This document shows positions 13,686 through 43,330 of a DNA stretch of 64,000 bases, piece by piece. The notes beneath the pieces were generated by a model that saw nothing but the letters and a program-made list of their open reading frames with translations, did no database searches and had not been told where the DNA came from. The position numbers were made by a program, and so were the translations under genes. Each line of letters begins with the position of its first letter. Position 1 is the first letter of the stretch. This DNA is from Cristatella mucedo (Eukaryota > Bryozoa > Phylactolaemata > Cristatellidae). The DNA lies in assembly GCA_009760855.2 (NCBI GenBank), contig WPIO01000026.1, positions 2,541,001 to 2,605,000 on the forward strand. Reading direction: 5' to 3'.

Positions 13686-14492
13686 TGTCAAGCCTCGCCA
13701 AAGAATTGCCTGTATTAGCATAGTGGCTGTAGATTTTCATGTAAGTCGTATAGAGAGTCACTCTTTAATCAATAGCAACTGGTGTTCGAAAAGTGCTGTT
13801 TCATAAATCGTTCCATGTAGGCATCCACCCGGACAGGAGCTCACGTGCAAACTCTAACCAATAAGACGAAGCAAACGCATGCTGGACGCTGCACTTGCAC
13901 CCTTTTAGCTATTTTAGACCATAAGAGTATCACGGCTATGGCACAACATTTCTAGAGCCTCGTGGTTATTCGACTGTAAGTGCAATAGTCTCGTGCGGTG
14001 GGAACTACTCTAATTGGCTTCAATCGCTTTCCAATGTGACTGTTTGAGAAACCAACTGTCTGGTTTGCCCAGCCATCGCGTTTTCTTTTCGTAGTCGTAG
14101 TCGGATTACAAGGCTTTTCTTTGTCGAACCCTTGGGTCAGCCTCATTCATTTTCCAGCTCGGCGACTGCCGTGCCATGCAGAGCACGGAAGAGCCGTGTT
14201 CCTAAGCAGCTCTGCCTGCTGTTTCGTGTGGTGCACCACTCTATGCTTTATCAAGAGGTTCGGTGGGCTGCTGTGGTGAAAAATGAATTTGCTTTCTCTC
14301 CATGGAGGCTAGCATAGCTGATGTAAGCCACGTCCTGTTGGATGTGGGCCACCTCGGTTGCCCCAGCAGCCACCTGGCCAAGTCCAGATCTGCTGCCAGC
14401 CACTGTTACCAAGCCCAGCAAGCTAGCCTGGAAGTTGCTGGCAGGCAGGCACTACTCTCGTTGCAGAGCTTCTCCACTAAGGAGGAAGTGCC

Positions 14493-33861
<19,369 letters not shown>

Positions 33862-33878
33862 GTCACAACGGACACGGA

Positions 33879-33884
33879 GAGAGG

Positions 33885-33914
<30 letters not shown>
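33879..33914 (+). repeat. short (GA)n tract
   Basis: About 36 bp of mostly GA repeats just after the candidate stop codon of the receptor. Confidence 0.9.
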
Positions 33915-33917
<3 letters not shown>

Positions 33918-35017
33918 GCAGCTCGCTCGGAGATCCTACTCCGTGACGGCTTCTGCAAGACAGCCAGCCGGAACCGACGCGGCAGTCAGCATAGGCGAGC
34001 TCAGGAGACGGCCTGAGCGAAAGCGGGCTTCCGGCCTCTGCTGCCAGCCCCGTGTTAGCGGTATTCGGGGGACTGCACACAGGCGAGCCGTTCCCAGCAG
34101 CCATGAGTGTCTGCGAGGCCCGAAGGCCACGCTTACTTTTCTACCGGTTTCAAGCTGATAAACTTGAGAACTAGACTTTGGTGTTTGCTATTGTTATTTT
34201 TTTCACTGTCCTCCAATGTAAGAGGACAAATCGTGCTGTTCGCCGTAGAATTATTTTACTCTACCCGAGCCTGCTTCGGTGCGTTCATTTGGCGTTGAAC
34301 TAGTGGCTCGGACTTCCTGGAGGAGTGGCACAACTCTCCAGCAGGCTCGCTGTGATCGTATCGAAGAGTGGTCCTCAAGCAGCTGGAGCCGCGAGCAAGT
34401 TGCAGGGCCAATTCCCGAGCGTGCGTGGGCTTGCGTCGGCCAGCCAGCTGTTCTCACTGGCTGGGCTGACTGACGTGCTGCATTATTCGTCCCTCTCCCT
34501 CCCTGTCCCCCTCCGACGCCAGCTCTCTCCCACTCAAGAGCCGGTCTAAAGCTGCTCCAGTGTCGCCGCCGACGGTGCCGAAGCTGCGTCATTTTCGTTG
34601 GCTGTTCTCAGCGACGAGGGCCGTTCGGCCTCGAGTCTCACTTGTTGGGCTGCACGGAATATAGAGCCGTGAGTAAGCGGCGTGCAGCAGCTTTCATCGT
34701 CTCTCGGAAGTCGCCTGGGGTGCTCAGCAGCTGTCTCTCAGAGCTGTGGATCCGTTGTTGGAACCAGTGGGGGGGGGGGCATAGAAGCAAAGGCGCCCTT
34801 CAGCCGCTGTGAAGCTTTCTCAGCTGCCGTAGGCTGCCTACCCACTGGCTGCCCCTGGAAGCCGCCAAGCCACCACACCTATAATGGCTAGTACATCGGT
34901 CCGAGTGACAAAGCACTGCCCGTTGTCCGTTGGCTACCGGTATCGTGCTGTGCAGCTTTGTGGCATCGCTGACGTCACTGGCTTCATGTGCAGGCCTTTG
35001 TGCAAAGTATCGGTTTA

Positions 35018-35023
35018 AATAAA
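35018..35023 (+). terminator. candidate polyadenylation signal AATAAA
   Basis: AATAAA about 1.16 kb after the candidate stop codon, followed by T/GT-rich sequence (35060-35115). It would give a 3' UTR that includes a short (GA)n tract at about 33879-33914. It is only a candidate, since AATAAA is common by chance. Confidence 0.25.
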
Positions 35024-36309
35024 CGTTATTACCTGGAGTTTGCATTGATGTCAGTTCCTACGACCGGTTGTGTCGTTTTGGCAAAGCTGATAATACAGCT
35101 GCAGCTGGTGTTTGCAGCGAGCAGATGTAATCCTGCGGGATGGGGGATTGTAGATTGGTCGACACACTTTGCCGTGCTATTGCCGAGGTTATTCCCCCAA
35201 TACAGTTAGCCGACAAACTGAGCACTGGCAGATGGCAAATCGTGTTCCATTTCATCCAATAGTTTCGTGTGTTCTTCAGTTTATTGGTTTAAGTGAATTG
35301 AGTTTCAATTTGCTATCCAGTAGTGGGAAACCTTTAATTAATCAATCGTTTATCTCCAGTCCCCTAAGAATCCAGATAGTGATTAGGGTTATGATCACCA
35401 CAACATTTTACGTGACGAGATTGCTTAATTTAGTCAGTAGGAGGAGGATGAGGAGGTAAGAGGGTTGAATTCGCGAGGTGGAAGGAAGAGTAGGAGGGGC
35501 CGGGGGGAGCTGGGAGGAGCTCCCCCATTGTACTATCAATTCAATATCATTCTTCTAGTGTGGGCATTCCTGCAGCTGGGCGCTGTAGGAGGTACCGAAG
35601 GGCTTAGAAGACTGGCGTGCGATACCGGAATGAGGGAAACAAGGCAAGGGGAGCACACTTCTAGCCAGCCCGCTCTTATTAATGGTCTTGCCAGTCTCGA
35701 GGCACTGCTATTACGATAGCTTTCCTGTATAGAGTGCTGGCAGATCCTGCAATTACATGGGCTAACACCCCTTGTGCCAACTAGAAAGGTCGAACTATTG
35801 TTTGGCCGACTCGCCAAACTTTCTCCGATATTCGCGATGCATGTGAATGATCTGGCCAAATTCCCTTGATGATCTGGCTATTTCAAGAGATGGTCGTAAA
35901 AGAAAAATGCTGTCCATCCCAGTGCCGAGACTAATTATATCTTCCATCCAAGCCTGAAGTTGCAATTTGGCACCGAGATCGAATTCATTCAACGCGACAG
36001 TGTGACCGAACAGCAGACATTGAACGCCCATGGCATTCCGGGGCTACTTAATCCACTACCCGCGGCAGCTTCCCACAGCTGGTGGGCGCTCCAGGTTCTG
36101 CAATGGCTGGTTTCAAAGTACACTCGGTCTAAGCATCGCTGCATATTTCGGTCATGCAGGCCACTACTTGTATTTAAGACTTGACCTAAAGTGAAAAACA
36201 TCCGATTCAAGGGGTCCTCATTCAGGAAAAAAGAACGTTTGCCTGCCATTGGCGAAAAGTATTAGCTAGCCCGCTGGACGACTGAATTGTTTATGCGGCC
36301 GCTGTAATG

Positions 36310-36560
36310 TACCTTCATCTGTAACTCGACAAAACTAGAAGAGAAAGGCTGAGTAGATTTTAGGCAAGAGCATTTTATGTAGCACACTCAACGTTTCGGT
36401 TCAACTACAGATGAACGCCGACTTAATCTCTCGACAAAGAGGAAGTGAGCAGCAGAGCAGAGCCTGGAGGACACTCAAAAGAAGTTGAGCATCACAGAAG
36501 TAGCAACTCAAGTTGGCTGGAAAGGATGTGCTGCAGTCGGCAGCAGGAGAATTCTGCCTG
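36310..36560 (-). mobile_element. LINE 3' end, family B, degenerate
   Basis: Starts with CATCTGTAACTCGACAAAAC like the copies at 1.0 and 59.0 kb. On the minus strand it retains SPAADCSTSFPANLSCYF, cognate with the family-B RT tail. Confidence 0.55.
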
Positions 36561-36611
36561 TAACCTCCACCCAAGGGATCGGTAAGCCCTAATCGCCAAG
36601 ATAAGCAGATA

Positions 36612-36716
36612 GCTGCTGCTGCTTCTGCTACTGCTGCTTCTGCTGCTGCTGTTTCTGCTGCTGCTGCTTCTGCTGCTATTGATGCTGCTGCCTTTGCCTC
36701 TGCTGCTGCTGCTGTA
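36612..36716. repeat. (CTG)n-type trinucleotide tract
   Basis: About 100 bp of CTG/TTC triplets. Read on the minus strand it gives Ala/Glu runs, so an open frame there is composition, not a gene. Confidence 0.85.
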
Positions 36717-36996
36717 CCCACCAACCCCAGAGACCGTCACCGTTACGCCGTTTGTACCCACGGGGCCAAGCTACCGACTTCAAAGCTAGGTCGGTGGGAG
36801 GAAACCAGACCGGGATATCGACCTTCTAAAACCAGCTCCAGTGGCTTAAGCTCGATCCACGTATACCGGCCCGCAGCTAGTCGCTGAAGAATCGATGAGT
36901 AATTACCGCTTATCATTCTGCCTGGTGGAAGCGGGCCGCTGGCAGTAACTGGGGGCAGCTGTAGAGCCAGATGACCTGCGATGCCCTGGCGGCTCG

Positions 36997-37473
36997 TTAA
37001 AGTGCACGTGACCCGGTCTTGCCCGTCCGGTCGATAAGCTTGCACTTCCTTTTAAATGCATAGGGAAAGCCCGCCAAGACAGATACAGTAATGATTATTA
37101 GTGTCGCTAACGAAGCGCTACCAATGTTAGCAACCTTATCTATTCCAAGCAGCGCATTGCCGTCAATTGGCGCCTGATTGCTGGGTGCGCTGGTAAGTGC
37201 ACCTACGATATCGGTAGTTATGACCCCATGGCCATCACCAGCCTTTGAGCTCCCAGCCTGCGGCTCAGGCCCCAAAGGGCTGGCGCTGCTTCTACTGCCT
37301 CGCAGGCATACGTCGATAGCAACGAATTCGCGTCGGGAGCTCTGCAGCGAGCTTGTAAATGCAGACCGACTAAGGCGCCCGTTACGGTACGAGCGGCTCT
37401 CGATCGCTCTGGAGCCACGAATAATATTCCCGTTGTCATAATCGGGCTGAGAGGGAAGGTCGCAGTTTTGCAA
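36997..37473 (-). CDS. open frame with one predicted membrane segment, unassigned
   Basis: 158 codons from ATG. Residues about 121-139 (LATLIIITVSVLAGFPYAF) form one hydrophobic segment followed by basic KRKCK, as in a single-pass protein with a cytoplasmic tail. Ser/Arg/Gly-rich before it. No family recognised and no splice context proven, so it may be an exon of an unseen gene or chance. Confidence 0.25.
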   Translation of the reverse strand: MQNCDLPSQPDYDNGNIIRGSRAIESRSYRNGRLSRSAFTSSLQSSRREFVAIDVCLRGSRSSASPLGPEPQAGSSKAGDGHGVITTDIVGALTSAPSNQAPIDGNALLGIDKVANIGSASLATLIIITVSVLAGFPYAFKRKCKLIDRTGKTGSRAL

Positions 37474-37624
37474 GACTGAGCAATTTGCACGCTACATCTC
37501 GTGCAAATGTCGGTATGCTCAGTACCAGCCTCAAAAGAGATTCGGTTCCCCTCGGGCTCTATATAGTATACAGTTATTAGTACTATTTCCTGACCTATCA
37601 AGATACTAAAACACATGTCCAATG

Positions 37625-38370
37625 AGACCCCCTCTAGCGTAGGCAGCAGCTATGAGCCTTGGGACTGTTGATGACTTCCTACGTTATTTCTTAGAAAGAA
37701 CCAGCAGTTTGACTCGGTTTTCACGAGTTTCATACCACTGCTTCGTCACTCGCCTGTCCGGTTAGCTCTTTTCTTATTCATGGTAGTTCCAATGCCCGAG
37801 GACTCTTCTTGCCGAATTGCCAACAGGATGACCTTTATAATCCGGATGAACTTTGAGGTGGTAAGAATCATCCAGATCACAGTCCTTGTCCAGAAGAAAA
37901 GGCGACTTAATAAGAAAACTACTTAACTGGTGATCTAATCAGTGAATCGAGAATCACGGAGGAGAGACATCGGTAACCAACTTGAGGCTCGACACTCACC
38001 ACCTTAACTGCTCAGCTGACTCATACATGCTTCTCACTTTCTCTTTGTTTCGTGAGAGGAAGTCTGTTGGCTACCGAATGAACGGGTGAAAGCCGCTTTG
38101 GCTTTGAGTGCGAAATAAGAAAATCTTACGCGTAAAACCCAGATAGTCTCTGTGGCTTCTCGGAGTCACAGACGGATATACATTAAATTGAGACTCATTC
38201 CTGACCAAGGGAAAAGCTGTTGAAATGACCATATAGAGCTTAAACACTAAGGCACTAGGTTAGCTGCTATCTTTGTCCCTATAGAAGAGTATTCCACTTC
38301 ATGCGTACGCACCGTTTCAGGAGTAGCTTGGCTTCGGGGTGACAGTAACGTCTGATTGGATTCTGGCATT
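37625..38370. other. intergenic, nothing recognised
   Basis: No long frame, repeat or RNA gene that I can support. Confidence 0.5.
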
Positions 38371-38374
38371 CACT

Positions 38375-38455
38375 AATAATAATATCAAGACATTAGTTCA
38401 TCACCCTTGGGGAACTCAATATGTTTCTAGGCACTTTGAATATGCTGTAACTATA
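38375..38455 (-). mobile_element. L2 tail fragment, degenerate
   Basis: ATAATAATATCAAGACATTA, then GGGGAACTCAATATGTTTCT and AGGCACTTTGAATATGCTG: a decayed version of the minus-strand L2 tail. Confidence 0.5.
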
Positions 38456-38767
38456 TTTTCTTAGGTAAGCTCATTGAAACACTGGCTTGTTATCTTAGCA
38501 ATTCCACCTGCACAGAGCTACCAACATTTAAACGTTCTCCAGCCACGCACGCTTAGTCCCAGCTTTTCCTGTTGATGGTAACATCTAACATCTCACATAG
38601 CGACATCTTCTCTGTTCAGCCAATTGCAGTGAAGCCCGCCAGCCATTGATTGCTCAGCAGGATTAAGGGCCGCTGTCTACTGACTTCAGTTAATCAAAGC
38701 AAAGTCCGAAATCTGTTTTAGTGCATTCAGCAATTGGAATGCAAATGCTAGGCCGCATGCTCAAAAT

Positions 38768-38770
<3 letters not shown>

Positions 38771-38799
<29 letters not shown>
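38771..38799 (+). repeat. short (GA)n tract
   Basis: About 29 bp of uninterrupted GA dinucleotides. Confidence 0.9.
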
Positions 38800-38801
<2 letters not shown>

Positions 38802-39204
38802 ACTCCGAAAGGTCAACAGTTCAGTGGTTTTAGAGCACGCCGTATGGGTCTCAGTTACAGAGACAGCTGCTTTTATCACGGTGGGCCTGCACTTCCATTT
38901 CCCCCCGAGAAAAAACTCGTCCAGCCGGAATCCGAGATGTGCACCTGCTGAAATGTTTTACATGCAGAGCTGAGTACGCATATGAGATTTAAAGTTGATC
39001 CTTCAAGTCATAGCCAAGTTATGAAAGTGTGAGGCATAAAGCTACAGTGTGGATGAAACTGCTTAACATAAGCATGTACCTCACAAATCTGCAAAAATGT
39101 ACCTCAATGGACCATGGTTCAACAAGTTAGGACACACACGCCGCATAAGATGCAGAGGCAGGTATGTGTTTTATTTTTGAACATGTTGCTTCCGGTTTAT
39201 GACA

Positions 39205-39415
39205 ATAACAATAATAACACATTTGTATAGCGCACTCAGAGAACTGAATCTCTCTCTAAGCAATTTCAGATGCTGCTTATAAATCATTACCAAATGTTTG
39301 GCGGTAACATCCGCAAGCATCAGGCATAGTTTAAGCAGGTTCATGCACTTGAAGGACGAATCACAACGACTCACCAAATGCTGTAACAAACAAGTTCATT
39401 TTACGGTTGAGATAA
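39205..39415 (-). mobile_element. L2 LINE 3' fragment
   Basis: Minus-strand (ATT)n, tail GCGCACTCAGAGAACTGAAT and the conserved GGACGAATCACA...CACCAAATGCTGT block of the L2 3' UTR. Only the last 200 bp are present. Confidence 0.75.
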
Positions 39416-40619
39416 CGCCTAATCGTTTTTTAGTGTTTTCCTTTGGTGTAGACATCTTCTAAACGCTCAGATCTCTGGTAAAATGCTTTGTCGTTTGAAA
39501 GGTATCCTATACAATTTTTTCATTGTTTGCTATTCTTCTTAGTACACACGCTCGACAGTTACCCTCAAAGCCTGGCGTTTTTTTGCCGAGTGCGATCTAG
39601 CATTGGCCGCCCGCACTGGACCGACGCTCGATTCGATTCGGATCCCGGCTTCGCGTGCGCCACCCCAGCTTGCCCAGCCTGCCCAGCAGCAGGAGGAAAC
39701 TCCCTTACGAAGTCCGCAACGCACGTCGTGCGACGATTTCGGCGGTCAGGGATCGCGGTCAGGCATGTCCTTGTACTGAACCGCCCGAGTGCAGCATTGC
39801 CGGATAAGGTGGCAGATTACCAATGACGGGCATTCTGATGCTAGTGACAGTCCTCTGCGTGTCAGACTTCGCCTCGGAAGACTCGAGAAAAATGTCACCA
39901 TTGTAGATGCCATCGTTTTTTTTATCTAACGAGGACGAGCCCTGAAAAGATCGCAGACTGTGTGATAATGAAGCGTGCAGACATTTTGAACGACCTTCAT
40001 TTGGCTTAAGGGCAGAGGACGGTTGCCCTCCTACCTGTTGTTATAGGCGCTCGGTTTCTTGTACCCTGCAAGCAAACGCTTCCTCGAAGATCTCCGTCAA
40101 CTATGCCATTATCTGCCGGCCGGCAGCACGGAAGACATTCTAGGTGTGTGATCGCGACCGTGCTCTCATTCGCCAAACCGCCGCCAAAGCCGAGGTGGGG
40201 GAAAGGATCTCACCGAACCGAAACTTTGTGAATACTCTGCATATTAGTAATGCGAGCGTATATTCCTACTTGTATTCCATGTTTTCTGTTTTAACACGTC
40301 TACGCACACCTATAACACAAAAAGCAGCCCTACCCATTGCGACCAGGATGTAGCTGCAATTACTATCATTACTGCAGTGATGAAGATGTGGCTGCAACCG
40401 AGTTGTAATTGCAATGCAAAAGTCCCCAGGGTCCAGACCGACCGAAAGAGCCTGGCGGCTGCTGAGACGGCCTGACGCAGTAGAGAGCATTTCAGTAGTG
40501 GAATGCTACGAGAGCCACCTTCGGCTCAGCGCTACTCCAGGGATTTATAGGTTCAGTCCCAAAGACTATTCGCCATCCCTGCCTATCCCGAGCCATTCTG
40601 ATCAATGAAAAACAAGCAA

Positions 40620-40686
40620 GCTCGCCCCTGCTCAGTCGAATGGAACAGCTGACCCGTCTCAAATCCATGCTTGGCTGAATTACGCG
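40620..40686 (+). pseudogene. possible decayed copy of a receptor helix-9 exon
   Basis: GCTGACCCGTCTCAAATCCA resembles exon 9 of the receptor (CGTGACCCGGCTCAATTCGA). In frame it gives EQLTRLKSMLG beside AAVTRLNSIFT, then a stop or frameshift, then NYAINKV beside TQALSYEV, ending at a GT donor-like site. The match is short and could be chance. Confidence 0.25.
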
Positions 40687-40789
40687 ATCAATAAGGTGGG
40701 TTCAGTTTGAGCTAATAGCTTTTTAAACGGCCAACTGGCCACAAAAACCTCTCAAGCCATATGTACCAAAGCCTGCTGGTGACTAAATA

Positions 40790-40971
40790 CAGTGGACTTC
40801 GCTTATAAGAATATGCTCGGGCTTGCAAATGACCATTCTTCTAGGCTGAGTATTCCCATATTCGGAGTGAGACTATATCTAGAGTAAATCTGGGACGAGG
40901 AACTGCTATTCTTATAAGCGGATTATTCTTAAATGTCATATTCTTAGACGCCGAGTTAATTGTAGTCTACC
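40790..40971. mobile_element. pogo/Tc1-like MITE (non-autonomous)
   Basis: After a TA dinucleotide the sequence begins CAGTGGACTTCGCTTATAAG, the type of end seen in pogo-like elements. CGCTTATAAGAATA at 40800-40813 returns as its exact complement at 40907-40920. A second degraded inverted copy (ATTCTTAGACGCCGAG) follows. No coding capacity. The right boundary is approximate. Confidence 0.5.
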
Positions 40972-41184
40972 ACAGGCGATCGATAATTTGATTACACCAG
41001 GTGAGATTAGCTATTGACGCTACAAAGTAGTAACTGATCGCTGATCGTTCAGAATGGCATACTACATAGGCAAGCTGGCCACTATGAGCATAACATCGTA
41101 AGGAGAATGGGGCACTCAGGAATTACTTGATTTGTGGGATTTCTCTTAACATTAAAATATTCTGTTATTTTATATCGTAAGGAG

Positions 41185-42736
41185 GATAATAATAGTAATG
41201 ATAATAATTCACTTGATAAAGCGCCCTCAGAGAACCTAATCTCTCTCTAGGCGCTTTACATTTGCTGCAAAGTGAAATGCAATGAATGGTAAGTAAAATC
41301 ATGCTTGAAAAACAAACAAAATGAATAAAAATGGTTAGGGGTGATATGGACAGGGTCAGCATGCGAATGTGGTTAGTGGCAGCATGCACAGTGTCAGCAC
41401 GCATAACCACATCAAGGACGAATCACAGAGACCCACTAAATGCTGTCCTAAATAGGTGTGTTCTTAGGTTCCTTTTAAATATGGTCAGGTCGGGGGATGT
41501 TCTGACGCAGGTCGGGAGGGAGTTCCAGGCTGGGGGAGCATACGAACTAAATGCACGGTCTCCAAAGGATTTAAGGTTTGAACAAGGTATTTCTAGACTG
41601 CTGGATTCCGAAAAGCGGGTGGTACGATGCTTGGCCTGATGGGGTAGTATATCTGACAGATAGGCTGGAGCCATAGAATGAAGGGACCTAAAAGTGAGCG
41701 ACAAAACCTTGAAGTCAATTCGTTGCTTGACTGGTAGCCAGTGCAGGTCGGCGAGAAGTGGAGTAATGTGGCAACTGCGACGCTCACGACAGACAAGCCT
41801 AGCTGCAGAGTTTTGCACCAGCTGCAATCGCCTGATTGCACATGCTGGTAGGCCAGTAAGCAGTGAGTTGCAGATGTCGAGACGAGATGTCACGAATGCA
41901 TGGACCAACTTAGATGTGGTATCTTTATCTAAACAAGCCCGAATTTTAGCAATGTTATGAAGCTGAAAATAGGCGGATTTGACTGTGGAGCTGATATGGT
42001 CGTCTAACGAGAGGTCGCTTTGGAATATGACACCTAGATTTCGAGCTGATTCAACTGGAGATATGCTGGCAGAGCCAATTTTGAGCGTCAGCCTTTCCAA
42101 TCTCTGAATCACACTGGGTTTGCCCATAACAAGTAAGTTAGTTTTATCATCGTTCAGTTTTAGAAAATTTGCTGCCATCCATGTGCGGATGTCATCAATG
42201 CATGCAGCTAGTGAGTTTAGAGAATTTGAGGTGCTCGAAGGTTGGGAGGGATCAAAGCAAAGGTACAACTGAGTGTCATCCGCATAGAAGTGAAAGCCTA
42301 GATTGTGCTTGGCAATCACATCAGCAAGAGGCAGAGTATAAACCGTGAAAAGAACCGGACCTAGCACTGAGCCCTGAGGTACTCCATATTTCAGAGGTAC
42401 TTCAGATGATCTTTGTCCATTCACGTCAATACTCTGGAGTCTCCCACTGATATAGGACTTGAACCACTGCAGAGCAGTGCCAGTGATGCCCAGGCGTGAT
42501 GAGAGGTGCTCTAGAAGAACTTTGTGATCGATGGTGTCAAAAGCTGCCGAAAGATCATGCAAAACAAGCAGAGACACTCTACCCATGTCTGGATTCCTAA
42601 GTAGGTCGTTGTATACCCTAAGATATGCTGACTCTGTGGAGTGATTAGCTCTATAGCCAGACTGGAACTTACTAGCAAGGTGTGACGTTTCGATATACGA
42701 GTTCAGCTGGTCCGCCAGGATGGAATCAGGATCTCA
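41185..42736 (-). mobile_element. L2/CR1-type LINE, 5'-truncated, youngest copy
   Basis: A non-LTR retrotransposon copied by target-primed reverse transcription. On the minus strand it has an open RT reading frame, a roughly 200-bp 3' UTR, a hairpin tail (AAAGCGCC...GGCGCTTT around an inner AGAGA/TCTCT stem) and an imperfect (ATT)n end. Truncated at about 42736. It is the reference for at least eight older fragments in the window. The hairpin tail and RT motifs place it near the L2 clade. Confidence 0.92.
41423..42736 (-). CDS. LINE reverse transcriptase, C-terminal part of ORF2 (5'-truncated)
   Basis: About 437 uninterrupted codons without a native start, because the element is truncated. 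Motifs in order: FQSGYRANHSTESAYLRV, LHDLSAAFDTIDHKVL, LKYGVPQGSVLGPVLFTVY, the catalytic FYADDTQLYL, FLKLNDDKTNLLVMG, and the LINE C-terminal tail LKSFGDRAFSSYAPPAWNSL. The RT active-site Asp residues (first in the AAFDT region, second pair in YADD) are all present. The endonuclease and upstream part of ORF2 are missing, so it cannot be autonomous. The lack of stops suggests recent insertion. The stop codon is TGA at the 41423 end. Confidence 0.9.
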
Positions 42737-42739
42737 GAA

Positions 42740-43326
42740 TTCAGGATCCAAAGTGAGTGAAGCTACACATTGGTGTCGAGATCTCGACTGCGGCACCTAT
42801 TAATTTCTTAAGACATCAAGCGAAGAGAGCATTAGCTTTTGCTGAGTCAGACACCAGCGACCAGGCAATGCGACACGCACCACTGACCTCGCTTTGGGAA
42901 GAAACCGATAGCATTAGAGACGGGGTTATGATGAAATCGTAGTCTCCAATAAAACTTGAGAGTAGTGCTGTTTGCTTGCCACAGCGAGCAGTTTGTTGGA
43001 GCTGACTAGCTGCGGAAGCACTCTGGATACGGCATCGTCCCTTGCTCCTAAATATGTTGAAGCACTATCTAGAGAATTTGTAACTATTTGGAGCTAGTTG
43101 GGTGACGAATAGGAGACGAATAGAACGATTTCCCATGAAAGTCTGTTCATGATTTTCATCGTTGCTGGGGATCAAGAGCGAATGATTGCTACTCTGGCTG
43201 CTGTGGCAACTGTTTCTCTTGCGTACGCGCTTTTTAACTTGCTATTTTCAAAAATAACTGTTGACTGAAACGAAAGCCCTACTGGAGATTTTTGAGTTGC
43301 GCCCGAACTACTGGCAAATGTTCATG
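42740..43326. other. intergenic, nothing recognised
   Basis: Between the L2 copy and the solo LTR; no supported frame or repeat. Confidence 0.5.
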
Positions 43327-43330
43327 GATG

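Larger units (their letters stand above)
9451..14480. other. upstream region or 5' intron, no gene recognised
   Basis: No coding exon could be supported. It contains a hairpin at 11605-11648, a SINE at about 12.9 kb, an L2 tail at 13.6 kb and a poly-G run near 12396. It may be 5' flanking sequence or first-intron sequence of the receptor. Confidence 0.5.
33862..36305. other. candidate 3' UTR and intergenic DNA
   Basis: No domain-bearing frame found. It includes two weak candidates for alternative last exons of the receptor (34304-34347 and 34726-34812) and the AATAAA at 35018. A GGA/GAG-rich patch lies at 35440-35520. Confidence 0.35.

Noticed and set aside
36401-36724. Ala/Glu-rich minus-strand protein
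   Set aside because: Produced by a CTG-type trinucleotide tract plus an old LINE 3' end.
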